A stretch of DNA of 64,000 nt from Lasiosphaeria ovina (Eukaryota; Ascomycota; Sordariomycetes; Sordariales; Lasiosphaeriaceae): assembly GCA_033439765.1 (NCBI GenBank), contig JAULSN010000001.1, positions 8,866,001-8,930,000 on the forward strand, read 5' to 3'. This document shows, piece after piece, positions 22,546 through 31,900 of the stretch. Position 1 is the stretch's first letter, and the number at the start of each line of letters is the position of its first letter. Below the pieces are notes generated by a model. That model saw nothing but the letters and a program-made list of their open reading frames with translations, was not told the origin of the DNA and did no database searches. The position numbers and the translations under genes are program-made.

Positions 22546-23706
22546 TTACTGGGGTGCGTCCTTGTCCTTCGGGTTGATCAAGCTTAGTTGCTTGGCCTGA
22601 CCCTTCTGCTTGACGGTGATCTCGTGTCCTTGAAGTTGGATCCGGCATCCGTTGAACTCGATCTGGGTATCGTGCGTAAGGTACGACTTCGGCTTGGCCT
22701 TCAGCCCTGCTTCTTCAAGCTTAGCTTCCTCCTTCGTCGACGTGCGTATACCCAGCTTCTCGATATGGTGCTGGGCGTACGTCTTGAACCAATGTACTCC
22801 TAACTCTGCCAGTCTATAGAGTGGCCTTCGGATCCAGAGTACCGTTCCCTCCGGTGGTCTCGTAGTATTGAAGTACGTATCTAGCATAACGTACACCTCG
22901 TTCCAACGCTTGTCCGGACTAATGTGCGAGAGGTAGTAGTCCTCCGTACGATCGGATAGGATCTCCGGGAAGACTACGAAGTACATATCCTCCGGGATCT
23001 CCAATCGCTGGCAGATACTGACGAAGTGCTTGGCCTTGTCGTAGAGGATATCGTACGGTCGGCCAGTGTAGTTACGCGATGACTTCCACGACTTGCTAAA
23101 TGCGGTGACCTTCGATGGGGTTGGAGTCGGTGATCCTCTCAGACCCTCTCCTCCGGGCGTTAGGTGGTATGGAAGTGCTATCGTCACCTTCGGCGGTGGT
23201 GGTGGAGGGGGCTGTAGAAGATCAGGCTCTGGGAGTGCCGCCTCCATAATGTTCATGATTTGGGGAAGTGCCATCGTCACCTTCGGCGGTGGTGGTGGAG
23301 GGGGCTGTGGAAGATCAGGCTCTGGGAGTGCCGCCTCCATAATGTTCATGAGTTGGTCCGAGATTCGGGCGCCGGCAATCCGTACGCCTTTCTTCGGTGG
23401 GATCGGCAATCCTGCCTCATCAAGTTCCTGTGTTCCGCGGGACTGAGAGCGCCGTGGATCCGGTAGCGGTAGAGTCCTCCGTACGGTCCGCTTGGGCGGG
23501 GGAACTAATCCCATAATGCTCATGATCTGCTCTGAGATTGTCTTGCCGGTAACTAGGACACCGTGCTTCTCGGCGATCGTGATCATTTCTTTTCTGAACG
23601 TACGATTGACTTGGTCGAATTGTACGGTCGTCCATCCCTCAAAATCTTCGCGGAAGGATGCTTGGATGTCTTCCTTGGATGGAGAGAACCAAATGATCTC
23701 CATCAT
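22546..23706 (-). CDS. Gag fused to residual reverse-transcriptase segments
   Basis: 386 residues from MMEI. Residues ~1-215 are a Gag head with two proline-rich tandem units (PQPPPPPPPKVT type). Residues ~215-290 are the Gag core: YTGRPYDILYDKAKHFVSIC, then FPEILSDRTEDYYLSH and a YVMLDTYFNT end. The frame then jumps directly to PEGTVLWIRRPLYRLAELGV and HWFKTYAQHHIEKLGIRTST, which resemble the late RT region of fungal retroelements. It jumps again past the catalytic region to KLEEAGLKAKPK and IEFNGCRIQLQ. The zinc knuckle, protease, integrase and the RT aspartates are all missing. The frame extends upstream to an ATG at 23901 but is cut by TAG at 23781-23779. The protein could still form or enter particles; enzymatic activity is excluded. 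Confidence 0.75.
   Translation of the reverse strand: MMEIIWFSPSKEDIQASFREDFEGWTTVQFDQVNRTFRKEMITIAEKHGVLVTGKTISEQIMSIMGLVPPPKRTVRRTLPLPDPRRSQSRGTQELDEAGLPIPPKKGVRIAGARISDQLMNIMEAALPEPDLPQPPPPPPPKVTMALPQIMNIMEAALPEPDLLQPPPPPPPKVTIALPYHLTPGGEGLRGSPTPTPSKVTAFSKSWKSSRNYTGRPYDILYDKAKHFVSICQRLEIPEDMYFVVFPEILSDRTEDYYLSHISPDKRWNEVYVMLDTYFNTTRPPEGTVLWIRRPLYRLAELGVHWFKTYAQHHIEKLGIRTSTKEEAKLEEAGLKAKPKSYLTHDTQIEFNGCRIQLQGHEITVKQKGQAKQLSLINPKDKDAPQ
23171..23356 (-). repeat. 93 bp tandem duplication inside Gag
   Basis: Two adjacent, almost identical 93 bp units (23171-23263 and 23264-23356) encode 31 residues each, including IMNIMEAALPEPDL and a run of seven prolines. The length is a multiple of three, so the frame is kept. 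Confidence 0.85.
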
Positions 23707-24281
23707 CGTACGTGCGAAGTAAGTTGTGGCTTCCTTGTCTTGAAGGGGTTGGGCAATATCTGGGGTCTGAGCCTCGTCCTAGAGGTCCCAGTCGATATTT
23801 GCCTTCCATACCGTACCTGGGATGTTGCTCTTCTCCCAGATATCTTCGCGCGAGTCGTTGCCCTTGCTCGGGCCTTTTCCCACGCCCGAGGCTGATGCCA
23901 TCTTCGGCGATAGCGGGGTGTCGATGATGTTGATGAAGTTATTGATGATTGGTCGCGATCGTGCGACCGGGGTGTATGTGGGGGAGTTTAGTGGGTGTGG
24001 CGGGGTTGCACAGTGGCGTGCAATGCAGGTTCCAGTTGTACGTACGTCGCTCCCGACCTATGGCCGTGAACGTCGCTGTACGCTTAGTTCCTTTATTCTT
24101 CTAGATAGAGATCCTTCTCTTTCCTCGAAAGTTCAAAGAAGGGCTCCGTCTAGGCAGTAGCACGAGATGCTGTCGCACGCACTTTCGCACCTCCCTCGAA
24201 AGTTCGGTGCGCGTACGTCGGTAGCACGATCTCGTCTCTTCACGTTGCTTCTCTGTGAGTGTTTGACCACTCACTGATCAG

Positions 24282-24510
24282 TGTTCGTGGTTCTCAAACC
24301 ACGTAGGGATCCTACAGGTCTAAGGGTGGTAGATCTACCGTTGGGGGGGTGCAATGTTGGTTCTATTCTGTCTAAGGAACTAAACTAGGTTCTAGGGCGA
24401 CCGGGGTTTTGTGTGTGCAGGCGGGAGGTCTGCGCGCGGCACGTGCCTTCACACGTGCGCGGTCACGCGACCTCCGCTAGTGTGCGGTCACCAATGTCGC
24501 TATTCCAACA
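24282..24510 (-). repeat. Right LTR (5' LTR of the minus-strand element)
   Basis: 229 bp identical to 21593-21821. In the element's own direction it is followed by CTGATCAGTGAGTGGTCAAA, the expected primer-binding side. The same motif borders the LTR at 17418. Confidence 0.9.
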
Positions 24511-24684
24511 TTTCCACATCCGGTATACGGCAGAGATACTCCTGCGGAATCTGGAAAAAAAAAAAAAAAAGAGAAAGAGGAAGGGAAAGGGAGAGTGGAG
24601 GGGGTTTTATAGAAAATATTGGTGGTCCTTGCACGACTGCAGATTTCAGAAGTGGGTCCTCAGGCCTCCCATCACGTCACCCCC

Positions 24685-24732
<48 letters not shown>

Positions 24733-25060
24733 TCCTAAGGTGTGGGGCCATAGGTGAGGTAGAGGGAAAGAGGCTAGCCAAGTGCTTGCGTAAGCCTAGG
24801 GCGGCCGCCAGTGGCTGATTGTTGTGCTGCGTTGCCCGGTGCGAGGAACAGGCGGGAAAGACGCGGGCGCGCGTCTGGTTTGGTGGCTGCTTTCCGCGGC
24901 TTGGTGATAGACGTAGTCACATATTCAAAGTGTGCTTGAAGACCGGCAGAGGTAGGGCACGAGGACACCTGGAAGGAGGGGATATGCGCTAGTAGGACGA
25001 CATCAAAGGTGCCGACTATCTGATGCTGCCTCTCGTGAGGAGGGAGGCAAAGAATCCTCC
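24511..25060. repeat. Decayed repeat with A-run and (CCTG)n, related to 26.1-26.4 kb
   Basis: From about 24530 to 24700: an A16 run, purine-rich stretch, 'gttttata.aaaat' and 'cacgactg.a.at'. The same order reappears at about 26160-26280, so both are diverged copies of one repeat. A CCTG microsatellite of about 11 units occupies 24686-24733. No gene. Confidence 0.5.
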
Positions 25061-25079
25061 CTCAAGTCCTTTCCATGCA

Positions 25080-25930
25080 GTCACTGCCTGGCGGTAGCCC
25101 CTCGCGCCAGAGAGGCCAGACAGTTTTCACGTTCGTACGAGGGCGCCGCGGGCATGTTGTAAACTTTTGCGTGACTGACTTACGCAAATATTGATGCCGA
25201 TCTTCGCGTCCGGGCCAGGGTTCACCTAGATCACAGCAGAAACCGCTTCGATAAATAGCGTCACGCTGCTGTTCTTTTAGACGCGTCTTTTCTAGTAGAT
25301 AAGACTCCCAATGCAATGACGATAGCTTCTCGCGCCAGAGGCCAGACAGTGTTCACGTTTGCAGGAGGGCGCTGCGGGCATGTTGCAGATTTTCGTGACT
25401 CGCGCTGCGATAGCGATAGCTTCTCGAGTTTAGCAGTTGGGCCATTATTCTAGGCAAGGCACCTTGGCAGTTTGAACGACATTCACAGCAGAGCGTCACG
25501 GGCTGCTGCAGGCTCTCGACTTTCTCTTTCGACCGCCCAAGAACCCATCTCGGGGTTTTGGCTTCGAGCACCCAGGTTGCTATCCACGCAGCTGGAATCG
25601 ACGTGGCGTCAAGCTGATCTCCACTGACCACGTCTTTTCTAGCAGACGAGATTATCGCTGCGATGACGATAGCTTCTCGCGTTTGACTGTCAGATAATCA
25701 CTCTACGCAAGCTCATTGGTGGTTTGAAGCACATTCACAACAGGGCATCACTGGCTGTTGCAGGCGTCCGACTGTCTCTCAAGACCGCTCATGAATCTAT
25801 CTCGGGGTTGGCCTCGTGAAACCAGGCTGCTAGGCACAGTCAGTCTAACGACACCGTTGGAATGGATGCGGCGTCAACGGTCCAGCTACGCTTTCATGGT
25901 CGCGTACTGTCTAGCAGACAAGACTGACTG
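25080..25930. repeat. Imperfect tandem repeat, about 250 bp unit, three copies
   Basis: Unit landmarks recur: GACGATAGCTTCTCG near 25318, 25417 (variant) and 25665; CGTCTTTTCTAG[TC]AGA at about 25285 and 25633, with a variant at 25905; CATTCACA[GA]CAG..CATCAC.GGCTG.TGCAGG at about 25480 and 25732; ATCTCGGGGTT at about 25546 and 25798. Copies differ by many substitutions and small gaps. A minus-strand frame (25353-25631) spans one copy but has no recognised domain. Confidence 0.6.
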
Positions 25931-26129
25931 TTACTGGGGACAGATACATAAAGACGCAAATTACAGCGAGAATAGAGGCTTCTTCCCCATGGCACCACTC
26001 TTAAGCGGCGATCACAGTGAAAAAGATGCAGAAGAAATGGGTGGGTTATCAAAAATTACAGCCCCAGCGGCCCCGAAGGACAACAGATAGTAGAGAGCAA
26101 CCGCGGAGTGCAATGCAGGCTCTCCACTA

Positions 26130-26307
26130 TGGAGCAAGGGAATCTTGATCTCCCTGCCCCGAGCTACGGTAAGTATGAGGGGAAAAAAGAGAAAGGAAGA
26201 GGAAGAGAGGGGCGTAGCAGCTTGTTTTATAAAAATCCCAGCTGGTTCGTGCACGACTGTAAAAATCGAGGGATCCACTCTTGAAGGCAATTGTGGGCCG
26301 GGCGTTG

Positions 26308-26345
<38 letters not shown>

Positions 26346-26400
26346 GGAGGAGGACCCACCCAGGCAGCCTGGCACCCAAGCAACCCACCCAGCAGCAAGA
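26130..26400. repeat. Diverged repeat copy with (CAG)11
   Basis: A purine-rich stretch then GTTTTATAAAAAT parallels 24.5-24.7 kb. It is followed by a perfect CAG run at 26311-26343. The run would encode Gln, Ala or Ser depending on frame, but no credible gene contains it. Confidence 0.55.
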
Positions 26401-28706
26401 CCCAATTGGGATGAGGCACAACCGGGCCAAGCCAGACTCGACCTTGGGACCGGCGCGGTGGTGAAGTCGTTCAGGCCTTGTTCTCCTGTTTCACTCTTGT
26501 ATCTTGTCTTCTCGATCCAAGCACCACTCGGATTACCTTGGGCTACCATCTCTGCGACGTATGATTTGAATACGGCGTGATGCCTCGTTGTGAGCACGCA
26601 AAGCACCCAGCCTCCATCCTGAATCCAATTTCAGCAGTCGGCAGTAAGATCCCTCAAGCCCCTTGTTCTTCAAGTCTGACGGCTTCTAATCGGACCACGG
26701 CAGCAGCTTTGCTGTGGACGGCCAATGCTCGCGGCTCGCTTCCTCGTCGGCGGTGCTGAGGGTTGCGACAGCACCCTCAATCTCTCGAAAAGCGACCAGA
26801 AACCAGGTTACTAGAAGATGATCCAAAAGCTTCTCAAGACACCATGTCTCTCGCCGCTACTTTCATCGGTCATCCTCCACACGGCACACACTATAGTACA
26901 AACCGCCAAACATATACCCCCCCAGCTTCAGGTCACGATCAAACCGCCAGACGACTTGACGATCTTGTGTCTTTTCTTCTCGGGGACCTCACACAGGCAC
27001 GGCTACATTATCCTCGGACACGACCGCGAAGAGGACATCCAATTCACGAGTCCCGGGCTCGCAAATATCAGAAGATTAGCATGCTGGAAGACCTAACTTC
27101 TTCAAAACTCTCGAAATCAATGCAGTTGGCGAGCCGTCTGACCTCGATCTGCTGGAGCGGCAAAGACGGATTACTCCTAGAAGTCTAGGTACACGCCTCT
27201 GTTCTCAGTCATGTAAGCGGCATCCTTAGTCATTCGTTGCTATTTCACCACAGCCAACCCTCATCTATATCCCTTGATAGCAAGGCTGGAAAGCTTTGGA
27301 GAATAATTTTATTCATTTCGGAGGCCAGCGCGTGCAAATTGGTTAACTTCCAGTTTCACAGCAAGCCGGTTCTTCACGAGATCTTCTCCAACACTTCCAT
27401 AAACGGTCCTTGTCGATACTCTGCCTCTTTACCCGCTTCATATTCTGGCTCGAAACGCCGATGATGTCTTCTTGTCATACGAGATTTCTTTCCTCGTTGA
27501 TTTGGACGTCAACTCAGTATCCTCTAGGTAACCCCCCCTAGATCTCTATACTGGTTTCTACGTGTTTTATTAACGCGACTGCCGGTTTTCCATTAGATAT
27601 TCCTTCAAACGATTGCCGTCCATGGTTGTTCACTGCCAGACTGGGTTGCAACGCTACCTCCGACAGATTTGCGAACCTCATCCCTCTACGACAGCATGAA
27701 GACGAAGAAGAGCACAAGGGGCATATCACTCGGTAGCCATTCCGGAAGCTTCTGTTTAAGAAACAACTCATCAGCTCGGCTTGCGCTTCGGCTCCCTTGC
27801 TGCCTTTGGCTTTCGAAATACCTCTCGAAACGACCCTGTTCTCTAAACCACGCACGAGAATGGGGACAAGAAGAAGACTAAGCAAAGCCGAAAGAATGAA
27901 CCAGATCAGCTTTCTGCAGAACAATCCTAGACCACCTTCCTTGCTGTCGGTCGCCTAAACAAGAGTACCGACTACTACCGAGATCGAGACCGGCGGAATC
28001 GCAGGATGAGAGCCACGAGAGAGTGCGTCGAGAAAAAACCTTCGGGATTTCAAAGGTTCCCTTGTCTATCTCCGGCTGAGACTCCCGCGGCAGCTCGATA
28101 GGCGGGAAGAACTACAAGGACTATGCCTCGAGCCAGGCAACACGATCACTCATGGCCCAGGCGGCGGTGGAGCATGTGGCTCAAAAACCTTTCTTGTTGC
28201 TCTCTCACCTATACAGCTTCATTTTTCGACAACGATCACAGCGAAAGCCAACGCAGCCACTCATTCCCGCTGTTCTCGAGCCTTGGTGGGATTTCTGCGG
28301 CGGTACTATCCGACAAAGCCGATAAAGCCGACGCAGCCTCGCTCTTAGCCTCACCGTCAGCCTTGCCGGAACTTCCCGCAGCCTCTCGATGTTCGTCTTG
28401 GAACTAAGTCTAGTGTTGAGCCGGAAGAGTTCAAAGTATGCTGGCTTGCCTACCAACTCCTTTTCGTTTCCACGCTCTTGAGGAGCGCACAGTAGCTGAG
28501 CTAACTTTTCCTTTTTCCAGAACGAGTTAAACAGCTTGAATCATCACGGCGTCCATCGAGCTAACGAGAGAATCCGCATTCAATATATCCGCTTCTCCTG
28601 CATGGTCAGAAGTTCAACAGCAAAAAGAACATAAACCGAAGAGAGAGGTGGTCGGTCACCAAGAGGATTAGGAGTTCAACAGAAAAAAAGGAATAACCCG
28701 AAGAAA
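26400..28706. other. No supported gene
   Basis: Frames at 26763-27188 (plus) and 27538-27924 (minus, with a hydrophobic N-terminus LIWFILSALLSLLLVPILV) are the longest. The minus-strand one could be a small membrane or secreted protein, but it lacks family features and continues into low-quality sequence. A ~60 bp near-duplication (gagttcaacag.aaaaagaa..aacccgaag) lies at about 28608-28705. Confidence 0.3.
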
Positions 28707-28906
28707 ATGGCGGCCGCCAAAGAGAACGAGGCGGTTCACAACGAGACACCAGGGGATGGTCAAGGTATGTAAGCATCTCATCACAAGAGTTCCCTTGACC
28801 CGGTTCGCTGCCTCAAATAGACAGCCGGCACGCTCTAGGAGAACTGACTGTTCATAAGGAAACAAGAACTCGCCAGAAACGACAGAGTCGCTTCCGGAAC
28901 AGCTAG
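28707..28906 (+). CDS. Possible small two-exon gene, 47 residues
   Basis: The ATG sits in good fungal context (GAAAATGGCGGCC) and opens a 58 nt exon (MAAAKENEAVHNETPGDGQ) ending at a strong donor, GTATGT. A 56 bp intron follows (28765-28820) with acceptor AATAG. The second exon ends at TAG 28904, giving a basic, hydrophilic 47-residue product rich in Arg/Lys/Gln (for example RTRQKRQSRFRN). The splice signals are good, but the size and lack of a known family keep this tentative. The second exon may instead splice onward. Confidence 0.25.
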
Positions 28907-31900
28907 CCAACAGCCTCTTGAGAGGATTGCCAGCTCAAAATGCCAGACGCTCAATGCGTTTTCTGACCGAGCGTCAGCCCGGCTGATCACCCAACCTTCG
29001 TACTGCCTGACTCTGCAGTATACCCACGTTCCTTCATTATCTTTATAGGAGCTCGAGGAATACCATGGCAAGGATCTCGAGATACCAAGTCGCGGGTAAA
29101 ACTCCTACCGAAAAGACGCAGTTCTTCCCCTTGAGCTCTTCCGACATCGATAAAGCAGCACAAATAGATGGAAGATGAATGATTACCAATTCCTAGGCAG
29201 ATTCTCCAGACCATCCGCAAGTTTGACACGGTTTCTCAACGGCTACTCAGAAATGACCTTGACCGGGACCCGCTACTTGTCGTTCAAGGGGAAACTTGTT
29301 TGGGAAACAAAACTTCAATATCTAGCAAAAGTACAAAGTAGCGCAGCGTGGAACAAGCCCCTGGTCCGGCTCGCTACAGCCAGAGCACCACACACCCAAC
29401 CTTTGAAGTTCCCGGAGGCGTCAAGGTTCGGCACAATTTTAACCCTAACAGTGACGCGCATGCTTGTTGATCCGAGGCGGGCAACACGGAAGAATCCGTT
29501 TTGGATCCAAAGCTCGAGTTGGCCGTGATTAGATTTCGAACCAGCTCGCTTCAAGTCGGGTCAGAACGCCACACACTTGTCGGCTTCCGGCATTCTCTCC
29601 GACAAAGTCGGTTGGTTGATCTCTTTTCCGGTCCCTTGAAGAACTAGCGGAGCAGCAACCTTTCAAAATAAGTGATTCAGATCAGACTTTGCTAACAGTA
29701 TCGTTTCATTAACAGACACAGATCGAATCCACTATGGAAGCTGCTCCTCGACAAAGATGATGGATAAGCGAATAAATCGAACCTCGACCTAGTTCAAAAG
29801 GGAGAAGAGGAAGGATGGAATGAAGGAAGAAAGAAAGAAAGAAAGAAGCTAGGAAAGAAGAACTTGGGGTCGCAAGAAGACGATACTCTTCAGCTTTTGC
29901 GCTCTGGGCTTGGTCCAAACAAGCCACCTCTGCTCGGGCACACCACGGAGCAGGAGACAGCACCGCGTTCCACAACAACGATAAAACCACCAGCACTATT
30001 TTACAACGAGGTCGAAGGCAGGGGCGGACGAACCGAAGGCCCGCACAAGGAAGTGCAAGGTGGATGGTGACGAAGCGGTGAAAAGGCACCACAACACAAC
30101 AACAAGAACAAAAAGTAGGGTGAGGGCAAGCCGTAGGCTCGGAAGAAAGGTGCAAAGATCGATATTTTCTAGAAAAGAAGAAGACCCCGGAGCAGAGGTT
30201 TATCGTCATGCGAATGGTGTCGTGAGCTACCACTACACTAGCCAGACAAAACAGATACCTGCTGCCTGGAGGTCTGGGCAACAGTACATGCATGTACTGT
30301 AGGCTGTAGGCTGTAGGCTATCCCAGCACAGATGGGGCCGCGGAGCGGGAAGAGAGGGCCATGATTGAATATCGAAATGGGTACTTCGAGTCAACTTGGC
30401 GGGCCACGAGCATGTCACGGCTTGCAGCAAGCCGCTCAGACAGGTTCTGTTGGTGACCTGACAGTTAGAGAATCCTATTTTTATACACTTCTGCTGCACT
30501 GGCAGACAATATATCTGCTTTCTGGCGCGTTGAGTAATTAACACTGGTTATATGGCACCCCACGGCAAACACTAAGAGGGTCTCTCTGGTGAAATACGAT
30601 GATGGGCAATATCGGTGCCGTTCAATCTTTTTAACTTTTTGCCGTCCAGCGGCTAGTGTCTTGAAGGAAATGGGTATAAGGCGTATTAAGCTTGGTAATA
30701 GCTCTATCTTGTGTAAATCGCCCCTAGAGTAGACAAAGCAAAATAAGGTGATAGATAGGATGTTTCGTAATCTAAATATCAAAAGTTGTTTTAGTATCAC
30801 CGTAGCTTTTTCCTTCTTCCAAATGTTAGATGATAAGATCAATAATCATAGGCATAACAATTTGCAAATAGATCTAATTAGTAAACAAGAGATAAGGCGT
30901 GTTTGTCCTTAAGTACGGTCATTAAGCAAAGACATGAGCTCATGGGCAACATAATTAGGGTCAACGACTCGAGCAGCGAACTAATAGAAAAATGAAGGGG
31001 TTTTATTTATGTTTTAATACATAACGATTTAATTACACCACTTAAGTAGCGGAAGAATAGACTTATTCCTCAACACAAAACTTCCACCGCGGCTCATTAG
31101 GCATGTAGGTAATTAAATGAACTGTTCAAAGCACTATTATTTCTCCGCTCTCGAGTCCAAGAGTCCAAGATCCAAACCAGTTGTTTTTTCCGCCCCGCCG
31201 TTGTCTAAGCCTCGCCTGTAGCACAGCAACTCCCGTCTTTGTTCATTAAAAACCGAGCTTGCTCGGGACTGGAAACAGATTCTGCATCCCTCAGGCGATG
31301 TGGGGTGTTTGACCTGATCCCGGCAGAAGTGCTAGCTCTCTCCATTTCTTACCCTTCTCTCCTCTCCGTCTCCCTCCTTCTCTCTTTCTCTCTCTATCTT
31401 TCTCTCTCTCTCTCTCTCTCTTCTCTATGTGTGTGTGTGTGTGCGTGCGTGTTCAGGCAGGAGGTGCTTTGTTGCTCGGTTTGGTGGCCCGGAAGCTGTT
31501 GGCCCGACTGGTTCAAGAAATTGATGCTGAGAGGGGAGTTCTCGCGCGCGATCGATATGATATCGGGGCCATATCATTATGGGGAGAGCGGTTTGGTCTA
31601 TTGCTGTTGAGTCGTCGGTTGTAGATGCATTTCGGCCAGGGCTTCTGGCTCGGGAAAAGTAGCGGCTCGACTCTTGGCCTTCTGATCGATCGACTTGGTT
31701 TGATTCCCGCATAATACTTCCGCAAGAATGACTCCCACGAGAGGTACGTGATCCCTAAGCTGTGCCGTGGTGGATAGCAGCTCAATCTTTTAATCACAGG
31801 TATACTAGTAAGGGGTTCTCAAGGAGAATCTTTGTAGCGTTTGCAACAGCACAGCGTGCGGCTCGGTGTTCCAGTGTGTCTGCGAGGACCGATATCCTGC

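Larger units (their letters stand above)
21593..24510 (-). mobile_element. Complete-ended non-autonomous LTR retrotransposon
   Basis: Two 229 bp direct repeats (21593-21821 and 24282-24510) with TG...CA ends were identical when compared by eye. They are flanked by the 5 bp duplication TTTCC (21588-21592 and 24511-24515). The internal ~2.46 kb carries one long minus-strand frame with Gag features and leftover RT pieces, so the element reads right to left. A purine tract (AAAAGAAGAG, minus strand) lies just inside the left LTR, as a polypurine tract should. No integrase, RNase H or complete RT is present, so movement must have used another element's enzymes. Identical LTRs mean a recent insertion. 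Confidence 0.9.

Noticed and set aside
30298..30320. TGTAGGC repeats as a CRISPR-like array
   Set aside because: Units are contiguous 7-mers without spacers, and the window is eukaryotic.
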